NCBI RefSeq assembly: GCF_000376445.1
Contig: NZ_AQXI01000001.1
Location: 1,582,962 to 1,646,961 of the forward strand
Source of the DNA: Haladaptatus paucihalophilus DX253
Lineage (GTDB): Archaea; Halobacteriota; Halobacteria; Halobacteriales; Haladaptataceae
Length of the DNA: 64,000 bases
Reading direction: 5' to 3'
The position numbers were made by a program, and so were the translations under genes. Below the pieces are notes generated by a model, which saw only the letters and a list, made by a program, of their open reading frames with translations, was not told where the DNA came from and made no database searches. Position 1 is the first letter of the stretch; every line of letters begins with the position of its first letter. Shown here one piece after another: positions 34,387-42,845 of the stretch.

Positions 34387-35958
34387 CTATCCCTCCAAGA
34401 GGATGGCGATGTCCTCCGGAACCGTCTGTCGCTCCTGCGTCACCAGCGAGACGCCGATGAAGAGCGCGATTGCGACGAGGAGCGCCACCGTCCCGACCGG
34501 GAACGAACCGGGGAACGGGTACAGGCCCGAGACGGCCTCGCTGAGTCCGGCGAATCCCGCGGTCTCCGCGATTCGCGGCACCGCGCTGTAGAACAGGTTG
34601 ACGCCCAACCCGCCGAGGAGCGCGGCGATAGCGCCCTCCTTCGTCGCCCCCTTCCAGTTCAGGCCGAGGGCCGCGATGGCGAAGAACGCCGCTGCGAAAA
34701 AGCCCCAACCGATGGTTCCGAGGATGCCGACCAAAGTCTGCGAGTAGAAGACGATGAGCGTCGAGGCGATGGTTAAGCCCGCCAGCGCGGCCTGTGTCAC
34801 GCGAAGTTCGGTCTTGTCGTCTTCGATGGGGCGGCCGAGCGCGCGAGGGATGTCACGGGACACCGCCGCCGCGCCGATGTTGAGGAACGAGTCGCTGGTG
34901 CTCATGATGGCCGCGAGCAGGGCCGCGAGGATGAGTCCGGCCACGACGCCGGGTGTGTGTTCGAGGACGAAAACCGGCCCGACGACCGACGCGCTCTTCG
35001 GGGCCGCCGTCTGGCCCGCCTCGACCATGGCGCGCATCGACAGACCCGTCGAGAAGGCGAGGAGGCTCGAAATCGCGTACGTCGCCGCCGCGATTGGCGC
35101 GCCCCAGCGCAGGATTTTGAGGTTGCGGCTCATGTAGAACTTGGTGATGAGGTGTGGCTGTCCCGCCGCGCCGACGGAGAACAGAATCCACCAGCCGAGC
35201 GCCGTGAAGATGGTCGCCGCGGGCGCACCCATCGCGCCGAACGGCGAGACGAACGCCGGGTCGGCGGTGGCGAGGTTGCGCGAAATCGACCCCATGCCGC
35301 CGCCGAACGACAGCGCGAAGGCGAAGACGAAGAGGGAACCGACGATCATCGTGATGGCCTGCACGAAGTCCGTCCAAACGCCCGCTATCATGCCGCCGAG
35401 CATGCTGTAGAGCAGGAGGATGAACGCGCCGATGAGCAGGCCCCACATAACCGGCAGGCCGAATATCGCCCGCATGACGTACTGGAGCGCGGCGAGGTTC
35501 GTCGCCAGATAGGCCATGACGCCGACGATGACGGCGACGGCGGTGAGGCCGCGAACCCACGCGCTCTCGTATCTGACGTACATTCCGTCGGCGAGCGTCA
35601 TCACGTCGCGGATGTCGGCGAGCAGGCGCATCCGCTTCGCCAGCAGCACCCACGTGATGACGAATCCGAGCGGCGCGGTGAAGAAAATCCACAGCGCCGT
35701 CGTTCCGAACGAGTAGACGAGTTCGGGACCGCCGACGAAGCCGAACCCGGACTGGATGACCGAGAACGCCGTCAGCGCGAGCACCCACGTGCCGATGCTC
35801 TTGCCGGTGATGAGGAAGTCCGCGGTGCTCTCGGTCTGCATGTAGCCCCAGACGCCGATTGCCAACACGATCAGCAGATAGGCACCACCGAACAGCAGGA
35901 CGTACGGGCTATCCGTCACCGGAATTTCCTGTAGGGGGGCGAACGGAACGGGACTCAT
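34387..35958 (-). CDS. Sodium:solute symporter (SSS family)
   Basis: The 523-residue protein has about thirteen transmembrane helices with the SSS signature pattern (GKSIGTWVLALTAFSVIQSG; AGVWTDFVQAITMIVGSL; AAIMSTSDSFLNIGAAAVSRD). Family members import acetate, pantothenate, proline or sugars with Na+. The start overlaps the stop of a small membrane protein as ATGA. Substrate unknown. Confidence 0.9.
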   Translation of the reverse strand: MSPVPFAPLQEIPVTDSPYVLLFGGAYLLIVLAIGVWGYMQTESTADFLITGKSIGTWVLALTAFSVIQSGFGFVGGPELVYSFGTTALWIFFTAPLGFVITWVLLAKRMRLLADIRDVMTLADGMYVRYESAWVRGLTAVAVIVGVMAYLATNLAALQYVMRAIFGLPVMWGLLIGAFILLLYSMLGGMIAGVWTDFVQAITMIVGSLFVFAFALSFGGGMGSISRNLATADPAFVSPFGAMGAPAATIFTALGWWILFSVGAAGQPHLITKFYMSRNLKILRWGAPIAAATYAISSLLAFSTGLSMRAMVEAGQTAAPKSASVVGPVFVLEHTPGVVAGLILAALLAAIMSTSDSFLNIGAAAVSRDIPRALGRPIEDDKTELRVTQAALAGLTIASTLIVFYSQTLVGILGTIGWGFFAAAFFAIAALGLNWKGATKEGAIAALLGGLGVNLFYSAVPRIAETAGFAGLSEAVSGLYPFPGSFPVGTVALLVAIALFIGVSLVTQERQTVPEDIAILLEG

Positions 35959-36515
35959 CGTCGGTCACCTCCGTCCGTTTGCGGCGACTTGCCGCCGGGG
36001 TCAGCACCACCGGATTCGCCGCCGTCGGGTTCCGTTCTGGCGACGGACAGCGGAAGCTGTTTGCGTCCCTGTACCCGCCGCACGTCGTCCATGAGGTCGT
36101 CAACAACGTCGTCGCTGCCGATGTCCGGGAAGACGAGGGCGTAGTAGACCGCGCCGAGTATCGGGAGCAACCAGAGGAAGACGAAGTACGCCAACGTGGA
36201 AACCGGCAGGCCGAGGACGTACGTGTAGTCGGTCACGCCGGGATGCCACTGCAGCCAGATTATGCTGAACCCGGCCACGAAAACCGCGGCCAGTCCGACC
36301 AGCAACCACGTGTAGGGGGCGAGATTCAGTTCGCCGTCGTTCCGTTCGACGGCCGCGGCCGCGAAGTTCGCCACGATGAACAGCGCGGCGCAGTACGAAA
36401 ACAGCCGATACGCCCCGGTCGCCGCGGCGAGCAACAGTGCGACGGCCAGTACGGCTATCGTGCCCATGACTTTGTTCCGCGTGCCTCGATTCGCCGACGT
36501 TCGTGAAGATGCCAT
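35955..36515 (-). CDS. Small integral membrane partner of the symporter
   Basis: About 186 residues with four or five hydrophobic segments (VMGTIAVLAVALLLAAATGA; WLLVGLAAVFVAGFSIIWL; LAYFVFLWLLPILGAVYYALV) and a hydrophilic, Gly/Asp-rich tail. Its stop overlaps the symporter start by four bases. Many SSS transporters have a small membrane subunit (DUF4212, DUF3311) encoded just before them; this one is longer and not clearly either family. Partner function is inferred from the overlap. Confidence 0.75.
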   Translation of the reverse strand: MASSRTSANRGTRNKVMGTIAVLAVALLLAAATGAYRLFSYCAALFIVANFAAAAVERNDGELNLAPYTWLLVGLAAVFVAGFSIIWLQWHPGVTDYTYVLGLPVSTLAYFVFLWLLPILGAVYYALVFPDIGSDDVVDDLMDDVRRVQGRKQLPLSVARTEPDGGESGGADPGGKSPQTDGGDRR

Positions 36516-36637
36516 CAACTGTGCACCAAGGTACCAAATGTCGAAAAACGGCGGGTTGATATGTAAAGAATGTTCGAGCGCTGATTTTTCGTCGGTCGGG
36601 GGAGATTATTTCTGCGGATCTCGAAACGGGGGGACGG

Positions 36638-36964
36638 CTACCGCGTCCGCGTCCGAATCCGTGCGATTCGGCCGTCCACGACGGTGAAGTCGTCCTCGAA
36701 GGCGAACATCTCCTCGCCGTCGGCGTCGAGCAGGTGACCTTCGGCGACGGTCGCTTCCTCGTTCTCCTCGACCCGCGAGAGTTCGTGACTCGTCTCCTTG
36801 TTCGGGCGGTCGTCGCGCATGAACGAGACGAGGGTGTCGCGTCCCTCGATGGTCCGGTCGGGTCGCTCGTGTACCACGTCCGGGGTGAACAACCCGGCGA
36901 ACGTCTCGTAGTCGTGTGCGTCGATGGAATCGTAGTACGCCCGAACGACCGCTTCGGAGTCCAT
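36638..36964 (-). CDS. SnoaL/NTF2-like fold protein
   Basis: The 108-residue protein starts MDSEAVVRAYYDSIDAHDYE and continues FAGLFTPDVVHERPDRTIEG, the typical opening of SnoaL-like (NTF2-fold) proteins, and ends in strands (FEDDFTVVDGRIARIRTRTR). Members are small-molecule isomerases, hydrolases or binding proteins; substrate unknown. The frame continues upstream 78 codons but without conserved features, so I use 36964. Confidence 0.82.
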   Translation of the reverse strand: MDSEAVVRAYYDSIDAHDYETFAGLFTPDVVHERPDRTIEGRDTLVSFMRDDRPNKETSHELSRVEENEEATVAEGHLLDADGEEMFAFEDDFTVVDGRIARIRTRTR

Positions 36965-37198
36965 ACGCGGGACAACGCGGACGACCCTCTTTATCCCCTC
37001 GGCAGGAGCTATTGAGTTCTCGATAGTCCGCGGGATGAATTTGAGGCCACAATAGCGGTCATATAAACGGCTATGTTGTCCCAGCGAACTCGTACATTCG
37101 CCGGTGGAATCCGGTACGCCAGTACGACAGAGGAACTGTTTCCATACGGCTCCGCTCCGCACAGCACCGCACCCCCGGCGGGGCCTTCTTCGCGCCAC

Positions 37199-37206
37199 TT
37201 TTTACC
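37199..37206 (+). promoter_or_regulatory. TATA-like box of tsr3
   Basis: tttttacc is centred 27 bases before the GTG at 37229, as for a leaderless transcript. It fixes the GTG as the start. Confidence 0.5.
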
Positions 37207-37228
37207 GAGCCACGCCAAGCGTTCGGCA

Positions 37229-37732
37229 GTGAACCTCCACGTCCGGTACGAGGGTGACGACGACCCGAAGAAGTGTACGGCGCGGAAGCTCGCGCGGTTC
37301 GACCTCGCCGAACTCCACCGCACGACCCGAGCGACGCCGTACGGCATCGTCCTCAATCCGCACGCGGAGCAGGCGCTGTCGCCCGCCGACCGCGCCGAAA
37401 CCGACACCCTCGTCGCCCTCGATTGTTCGTGGGAGAGCGCGGAACGGGCGTTGTTCGAGATGCCCGGCGTCCACCGAGCGTTGCCGTTCCTCGTCGCCGC
37501 GAACCCCGTCAACTACGGCAAGCCGTTTCGGTTGAACACCGTGGAGGCGTTCGCGGCGGGACTCTGTATCCTCGGGGAGCGCGACCAAGCGGAAGAGATA
37601 CTCTCGAAGTTCCGCTGGGGGGAGACGTTCCTCGAACTGAACGCGGAACCGCTCCGCCGCTACGCCGACTGTGCCGATTCGACCGACGTCGTGGCGGTAC
37701 AACAGGAGTATCTGGACGCTGGCGAGGAGTAA
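37229..37732 (+). CDS. tsr3: rRNA aminocarboxypropyltransferase Tsr3 (DUF367)
   Basis: The 167-residue protein has the DUF367 motifs: [46 protein letters not shown] and [13 protein letters not shown]. Tsr3 transfers the acp group from SAM to a modified pseudouridine in SSU rRNA. The GTG start has a TATA box at the right distance. L40e follows 51 bases later, a pairing seen in many archaea. Confidence 0.93.
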   Translation: MNLHVRYEGDDDPKKCTARKLARFDLAELHRTTRATPYGIVLNPHAEQALSPADRAETDTLVALDCSWESAERALFEMPGVHRALPFLVAANPVNYGKPFRLNTVEAFAAGLCILGERDQAEEILSKFRWGETFLELNAEPLRRYADCADSTDVVAVQQEYLDAGEE

Positions 37733-37752
37733 CGGCGGGGCGACTCAAAAAC

Positions 37753-37760
37753 GTTTAAAC
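37753..37760 (+). promoter_or_regulatory. TATA box of rpl40e
   Basis: gtttaaac is centred 27 bases before the L40e ATG (37784), a clean leaderless promoter. Confidence 0.6.
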
Positions 37761-37783
37761 GCGCGCGGAAGAAAACGCACGGT

Positions 37784-37933
37784 ATGGCCAGTTTCGACGC
37801 AGCAGAGAAACGAACGCTCGAAAAGATGATTTGCATGCGCTGTAACGCGCGCAACCCGCAGCGAGCGGAGAAGTGCCGCAAGTGCGGCTACAGCAAGCTT
37901 CGTCCGAAGAGCAAGGAACCGCGCAGCGCATAA
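37784..37933 (+). CDS. rpl40e: Large-subunit ribosomal protein L40e
   Basis: A 49-residue basic zinc protein: [16 protein letters not shown], then CMRCNARN and [15 protein letters not shown]. The two Cys pairs and the KLRPK segment match archaeal eL40. Confidence 0.96.
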   Translation: MASFDAAEKRTLEKMICMRCNARNPQRAEKCRKCGYSKLRPKSKEPRSA

Positions 37934-37993
37934 TCGGGTCGCCGATTTTTCGTTCGAATCGCAACCGAGAGCCGCGCGTTTCTCCGCGTCCCG

Positions 37994-38539
37994 CTATTCG
38001 TCTTCCCCGAACCATTCGTCTTCGAGGACGGCGTAGCGCTCGACGTTTACGTATTCGCCGTCGAGGAACTCGGCTTCGACGTGTGTCGCCTCGTGGCGGA
38101 AACCGAGTTTTTCCCAGATGCGAGCGGACCCGACGTTGCCTTCGAAGACGCGGGCGAAGATTCGGTGGTGGCGGCGCTCGCGGAACCCGAAGTCGGTGAT
38201 GAGCCGACTGGCCTCCGTACCGTAGCCCTCGCCCCAGAACTCCTCGGCGAGCGAGATACCGATTTCGGCGTTCACGCCCGTCGAGTCGTGCGGGTGGAGG
38301 CTGATGGTCCCCATCGCTTCGCCGTCGCGGCAGATGAGCAGGTGCGTGTGGTCGCTGTCGGCGTCCGAGGCGCGCTCCTCGTACCACTCTCGTTCCTGTT
38401 CGCCGTTGATGGGCGAGCGACTGCCGAGGAATCGGCGGACGTCTGGATCGTTTATCGTTTCCTGCAGGAAGTCCAAGTCGTCCGCTTCGACCGTCCTGAG
38501 TTCGATTCGGTCGCCGCGTAGAAAAACGGGTCCGGGCAT
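37994..38539 (-). CDS. GNAT N-acetyltransferase, RimJ/RimL-like
   Basis: The 181-residue protein has FLRGDRIELRTVEADDLDFL at the start, the acetyl-CoA loop region EEFWGEGYGTEASRLI and the C-terminal NVGSARIWEKLGFRHE. These are the RimJ/RimL-type GNAT features, so it may acetylate protein N-termini, antibiotics or small amines; the substrate is not readable. Confidence 0.88.
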   Translation of the reverse strand: MPGPVFLRGDRIELRTVEADDLDFLQETINDPDVRRFLGSRSPINGEQEREWYEERASDADSDHTHLLICRDGEAMGTISLHPHDSTGVNAEIGISLAEEFWGEGYGTEASRLITDFGFRERRHHRIFARVFEGNVGSARIWEKLGFRHEATHVEAEFLDGEYVNVERYAVLEDEWFGEDE

Positions 38540-38635
38540 GAAAGAGAGAGGTTCGACCGAGGAGAAAAGCGTGTTCGATGCGTGCTACCACACGGCGCAG
38601 AGCGTCTCGCTATCCGGCGACACGGAGTGTCTCGC

Positions 38636-39301
38636 TCACTCGGGATACTTCGGTTCGCGTTTCTCCGCCCGCTCCAGTGCGGTTTCGATGACGTCGCGCA
38701 CGTCGCCGGAACTGTCCTGCCGTTCCGACTGACTCCCGGGAGAATGGCCCCCTGGACCGTCGCCGTGGAATTCGTCGCCGTGTCCGGCGTACATGTGTTC
38801 GACCGAATCCGGCATGCGGTCGAGGAGGTCGCGGATGCTCTCGATGAGCTCCTCGCGGGACTGCCCCGGCATGTCGGTTCGTCCGAAACTGCCGTCGTCG
38901 AACGCGCCGTCGTCGTGGACCACGACGTCGCCGCTGAAGATGGTCGAATCGCTGACGAACGCGAGGTGGTCGTCCGCGTGGCCGGGCGTGTGCACGGCCT
39001 CGAACTCCTCGTCGCCGATACGAACCGTATCGCCGTCGGAGAGGGGCGTATCGCGACGAGGGTGCGGGGCGTAGGCGGCGAGTTCCGCGTCGAATTCGTC
39101 CAACACGGCGTCGAGTTGTTCGACGTGGTCGCCGTGCTGGTGAGTGAGGACGACCGCATCGAGCGTGTCGGTGTGTTCGCGGATGACGTCCACGACGCCA
39201 TCCATCGCCCCGGCGTCGACGAGGACGGTGCGCTCGCCGAGCACGAGATACGCGTTGCAGGTGAACGTCTCGGCGTCGGCGGTGACGGTGACGACTTGCA
39301 T
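38636..39301 (-). CDS. MBL-fold hydrolase, hydroxyacylglutathione-hydrolase-like
   Basis: The 221-residue protein contains VVLTHQHGDHVEQL (HxHxDH), HTPGHADDHLAF and FSGDVVVHDDGAF, with a last His in MYAGHGDEFHGD. This full set binds two metals as in glyoxalase II-like enzymes. A polar tail (PGSQSERQDSSGDV) follows. I start at 39301, nine codons inside the longest frame. Thioester or cyclic ester substrates are possible. Confidence 0.86.
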   Translation of the reverse strand: MQVVTVTADAETFTCNAYLVLGERTVLVDAGAMDGVVDVIREHTDTLDAVVLTHQHGDHVEQLDAVLDEFDAELAAYAPHPRRDTPLSDGDTVRIGDEEFEAVHTPGHADDHLAFVSDSTIFSGDVVVHDDGAFDDGSFGRTDMPGQSREELIESIRDLLDRMPDSVEHMYAGHGDEFHGDGPGGHSPGSQSERQDSSGDVRDVIETALERAEKREPKYPE

Positions 39302-39382
39302 ATCGGGTCGTTTTGCCCCATCTACCAAAATTCTGATGGGCGGCGAGCGTTTTTAGTGCTCGAAGTGCATACTAACTATCGT

Positions 39383-39562
39383 ATGGGCTTCGGGAGCTAC
39401 GACGAATCAGAACAAGAAAATCGGGAGTATAGCGCGGACTTGGACGACGACAGCGGTGTCGAAACGTCGGAGCACGACCACGAAGGCAGCGTAGATTTCG
39501 AGATTGGGGCATCGAACGACGAGCTGTTGGACCGACTCAGCGAAATCAAAGACGAAGAGTAG
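39383..39562 (+). CDS. DUF5786 small acidic protein
   Basis: A 59-residue, very acidic protein starting MGFGSYDESEQENREYSADL and ending LLDRLSEIKDEE. The MGFGSYDESEQE start is the hallmark I recall for haloarchaeal DUF5786. A TATA-like box (tttttagt) lies about 30 bases upstream. It is followed one base later by the GTG of the DUF99 gene, so the two are cotranscribed. Function unknown. Confidence 0.85.
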   Translation: MGFGSYDESEQENREYSADLDDDSGVETSEHDHEGSVDFEIGASNDELLDRLSEIKDEE

Positions 39563-39563
39563 C

Positions 39564-40127
39564 GTGAAGTCGGGTGTTCGAGCGCTCGGTGTCGCGGAAT
39601 CTTACCGCCGCGACACCAGCACGCTCGCTGGCGTGGTCACCCGCGCGAGCAGGGTGACGGACGGTTTTGTTTTTGGAGACTGTACGGTCGGCGGAACGGA
39701 CGTGACCGACGGGATTATCGACCTCGTGGAGCGACTGGACCGCGAAGACGTACGCTACGTCCTCGTCGGCGGCATCGCCCTCGCGTGGTACAACGTGGTG
39801 GACATGCACCGCCTTCACGAAGCGACCGACCGACCGGTCATCGCCGTCACCTTCGAGGAGAGCGACGGCCTGCTCGAATCGCTCGAAGCCGAGTTCTCCG
39901 GCGATGCGCTCGACCGGCGGCGCGAACGCTATCGGGGGCAACCGCCGCGGCGCGAACTCTCGGTCAACGACCAGACGGTCTTCGTCCGACAGGTCGGCCT
40001 TCCAGAGGGAGAGGCCCGCGATGTCGTCCGGGCGTTTACGCCCGAGGGCGGCCGACCCGAACCGCTCCGCGTCGCGCGGTTGGCCGCCCGCGCCGCGGAC
40101 GAGTGGCGCGGCGGAACGGACCGCTGA
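39564..40127 (+). CDS. DUF99 protein (endonuclease V-related)
   Basis: The 187-residue protein has the DUF99 features: ALGVAESYR, VTRASRVTDGFVFGDCTVGG, YVLVGGIALAWYNVVDMHRL and RPVIAVTFEES. The fold is related to endonuclease V, and activity is unproven. The GTG start is one base past the previous stop. Tandem copies of its last codons and stop continue beyond the gene. Confidence 0.88.
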   Translation: MKSGVRALGVAESYRRDTSTLAGVVTRASRVTDGFVFGDCTVGGTDVTDGIIDLVERLDREDVRYVLVGGIALAWYNVVDMHRLHEATDRPVIAVTFEESDGLLESLEAEFSGDALDRRRERYRGQPPRRELSVNDQTVFVRQVGLPEGEARDVVRAFTPEGGRPEPLRVARLAARAADEWRGGTDR

Positions 40128-40180
40128 AGAGTGTGCAATGGAACGGATCGCTGAGGAGCAGTGCGATGGAACGGATCGCT
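40113..40180. repeat. 27/28-bp tandem repeat starting in the DUF99 3' end
   Basis: Copies begin ggaacgga(c/t)cgct: 40113-40139, 40140-40167 and a partial at 40168-40180. Copy one holds the last codons and TGA of DUF99; copy two repeats ACG GAT CGC TGA, i.e. TDR and stop again. Confidence 0.8.
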
Positions 40181-40284
40181 CGCCCGAGCGGTCACACGAG
40201 GTCGGAGCCGTCGTCGATTCTCTCCGTTCGATTGTCGCGGCGTAGGCCGAGGATACTTAATACGTCCCGCCCGTTCGGGCGACC

Positions 40285-40872
40285 ATGGGTACGATGGAGG
40301 GACTGGACGTCACCGACTGTACGCGCTGTCCGGCACTAGTCGAGTGCCGAAGTCAAATCGTCAACGGCGTCGGTCCGGAGGACGCGGACGTGTTGTTCAT
40401 CGGGGAAGCACCGGGCGCGCGGGAAGACGAACGGGGCGAACCGTTCGTCGGTCGGAGCGGGTCGGTGCTGGACGAAAAACTCCGCGACAGGGGACTGTCG
40501 CGGGCGGACGTTCGAATCACCAACTGCGTTCGCTGTCGCCCGCCGGAGAACCGCGACCCGACGACGGAGGAACTCGGCAACTGCCGGGAGTATCTGGAAC
40601 GGGAAATCGAACTCGTGGACCCCGACGTCATCGTCACGCTCGGAAAGGTTCCGAGCCAGCATGTCCTCGACCGGGACGTGGCAGTGACGAACGAAGCCGG
40701 GTCGATAGAAGCCGTCGAACTCGGCGGGACGAAACGCGACGTGCTCGTCTGCCTGCACCCCGCCGCCACGCTCTACGACCGGAGTCAGGAGTCCACGTTC
40801 GAGAGCGCGCTCGACAAGGCGGCGACGATGGCGGGCGCGAACGGCGGCCAGTCGAACCTCGGCGATTTCTGA
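40285..40872 (+). CDS. udg4: Uracil-DNA glycosylase, family 4
   Basis: The 195-residue enzyme has the 4Fe-4S ligands Cys12, Cys15, Cys84 and Cys100 (CTRC ... RCRPPENR ... GNCREYL), motif A VLFIGEAPGAREDERGEPFV and the catalytic-loop HPAATLYD. It removes uracil formed by cytosine deamination, useful in a GC-rich genome. The start is the first ATG (Met4 is another). Confidence 0.94.
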   Translation: MGTMEGLDVTDCTRCPALVECRSQIVNGVGPEDADVLFIGEAPGAREDERGEPFVGRSGSVLDEKLRDRGLSRADVRITNCVRCRPPENRDPTTEELGNCREYLEREIELVDPDVIVTLGKVPSQHVLDRDVAVTNEAGSIEAVELGGTKRDVLVCLHPAATLYDRSQESTFESALDKAATMAGANGGQSNLGDF

Positions 40873-41004
40873 GCGGGCGAGACGGACGGGATTCGGCGAC
40901 GCCATGGCTACGGAGTCGGACACGAACCGCGAAAATAACGACAGAATCAACGGGGCTTTCTCTTCGTCACCGACGAGACGTTTCGAAGCCGAGTCTCGAA
41001 TCGT

Positions 41005-42459
41005 TTAGCTCTGGCAGTTGCCCGCGTTCGATTCTGCGTACTGGACGTTCTCGTTCCGCTGGTAGTTGAGCTGTTCCGCCGTCGCGTTACCGTCGTCCAT
41101 GGAGAATGCGATGGCGCTGTTCTGCTCGTTCACGTTCAGTTGTTCGATGTACTGTTCCTGTACGATTTCGCTGATGGCTTTCTGCGTGTTGACTTGGTTG
41201 TGGCCTTTGTCGTACGCGACCGCCCACGACCCGTCGCCTTTCGCATCGGTACCCTTCACCACGCCCTCGATTTGGAGGGCTCCCTCGTCCACGTTGACTG
41301 AAGTCGCCGAGGCGATTTGGGCGTTGAAGTTGCCCTGATAGCTGGCCTGCGTTGCCGTCGACTCGCTACCGTTCAGCGCGACCGCCAAGGCCGCGTTCTG
41401 CACGCTGGAGTTACGCTGGCTGACGTCCTGGAACTGGTCGATTTCGGATTCGGCACCCTGCTTGTTCGCCTGCATCGACCCGTCCGACGTGCGTTTCACG
41501 TCGGAGTCCGAGTAGTCGCCCGTCATCTTGGCGGTGGACATGTACTCGCTGACGGGGGTCAGGTCGAAGTTGAGCGCCGTGGCCTTCGCTATCTGCTTGT
41601 TCCGGTTGAACTGACAGCTGATCTGCCACGCCTTGGCGGTACTGCCCTCGCCGACGGCGAGGGCGACCGCGACGCCCTGTTTGTTGTAGTTCAGCTGGTT
41701 GACTTCCTGTGACTGGTCGACGGACGAGTCGGCGCTCTGGTTATCGCCGTCGCCGACGTTCTTCGCGAGCGCCTCCGCGTCCTGCACGTTTTCGTTGAGC
41801 TGGTAGCTTCGCTGGTAGGAACGGGCGTAGCTTCCGCCCTCCGCGACCGCGACGGCGCGGCTCTGACTGCTGTAGTTGACCTGATCGACCTCTTGTTCTT
41901 GGTCGATTTCGGCGTCGGCGGACTGTTCGCTCTGGTATTCGTCGTCGCTGACGACCCACCCAGAGAACTCGCTCGATTCCGTCTCGTGTGCGAAGATGAT
42001 GTAGGCGTTCTTGACGTCCTTGAACGTCTGTTTCTTGTGGTCGGCCTTCGCGTTCTTCGACCACGCCTTCCCCGCCTGCACGTTCTGGTTGTTCTGGTAG
42101 GTGCGCTGGATGGCGTCTGCCTCCCCACCGTCGATGGAGATGGCGACGGCGTACTTCTGCTGGTTGACGTTCAGTTGGGAGACCTCCTGATACTGGATGA
42201 CCTGGGACGACGACTCCTGTGAACTGGTCTGGAGGTCGTTTTTGTGGTCTGCCAGCCACGATTCGAGGTCGGTGGAGTCGGTGTCAACCCCGAAGATGAG
42301 GTAGACGTTATCTCCGTCCGCCTGTACGACATCGTCCGTGGCCGCGTTCGTTGCGCCCGAGAACTTGCTCACTGCTCCGGCGCCGATGCCAGTTGCCGCG
42401 ATTCCCTTCAAATAGCCTCTGCGTTTAAGCTTGCCGCGATTTCGGTTGGTTCCTCGCAT
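41005..42459 (-). CDS. Tat-exported Gln/Asn-rich repeat protein, possible amyloid-like fibre protein
   Basis: The 484-residue protein starts with a twin-arginine signal (KRRGYLKGI, Arg13-Arg14) and hydrophobic core to about residue 30. It then has five copies of a 45-50 residue unit near 86-132, 184-230, 246-295, 339-386 and 431-478. Each has a QxQxVxQxN start, a hydrophobic VAVA/IAF strand, a G-rich turn and an AxQxxYQxNxNxQ strand. The first two units are also preceded by NxYxIF...W segments (51-68, 151-168). Regular Gln/Asn ladders suggest stacked beta-strands, like curli or a solenoid. No enzyme motif, no membrane anchor. Amyloid is a hypothesis; an adhesin or S-layer-associated protein is the alternative. 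Confidence 0.8.
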   Translation of the reverse strand: MRGTNRNRGKLKRRGYLKGIAATGIGAGAVSKFSGATNAATDDVVQADGDNVYLIFGVDTDSTDLESWLADHKNDLQTSSQESSSQVIQYQEVSQLNVNQQKYAVAISIDGGEADAIQRTYQNNQNVQAGKAWSKNAKADHKKQTFKDVKNAYIIFAHETESSEFSGWVVSDDEYQSEQSADAEIDQEQEVDQVNYSSQSRAVAVAEGGSYARSYQRSYQLNENVQDAEALAKNVGDGDNQSADSSVDQSQEVNQLNYNKQGVAVALAVGEGSTAKAWQISCQFNRNKQIAKATALNFDLTPVSEYMSTAKMTGDYSDSDVKRTSDGSMQANKQGAESEIDQFQDVSQRNSSVQNAALAVALNGSESTATQASYQGNFNAQIASATSVNVDEGALQIEGVVKGTDAKGDGSWAVAYDKGHNQVNTQKAISEIVQEQYIEQLNVNEQNSAIAFSMDDGNATAEQLNYQRNENVQYAESNAGNCQS

Positions 42460-42845
42460 AGTGCAACCTGGTAAAACATCGGTTCACATTTCGTTATGAG
42501 CCGCCTGTCGGCAATACTTAGCGAGTAGGACCTAGTTATAACGGTAAAACGAACAAAAATTGTAGGGATTCGAATACGTATCCCGATGTTGTATTATCAC
42601 TCATCGACGAGAACAAAATCGCGGGACGGTCCCGGTTTCAACGAGTACCATCCGGCAAGAAACGTCCGAGACGGACGAGAAACCTACCACCACCGCGACC
42701 GAAACCGGTGAATCCGCGCGACAATCGTCACACTCGACGACCCACCGCTATCGGAATCAACAACCCACCGCTATCGGAATCGGCGACCCGTCTTTGCCGC
42801 ACGAATCAGCAAACGGCCGGGAGAAACGGTGAACGGCCGAACGAA
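42460..42845. other. 386-bp AT-richer gap upstream of the repeat protein
   Basis: No gene seen. On the minus strand it must hold the promoter of the repeat protein; a palindromic GTTATAAC (42535-42542) is a TATA candidate but would leave a leader of about 50 nt. A 19-bp direct repeat (acccaccgctatcggaatc) sits at 42740-42758 and 42763-42781. Confidence 0.55.
42740..42781. repeat. 19-bp exact direct repeat, 23-bp period
   Basis: acccaccgctatcggaatc occurs at 42740-42758 and 42763-42781, with a partial third (gaccc) after. It lies about 65 bp beyond the universal stress protein's stop. Confidence 0.85.

Noticed and set aside
42569-42590. tRNA-like sequence (gattcgaat)
   Set aside because: No acceptor stem or CCA-side pairing around it; only a short local palindrome.
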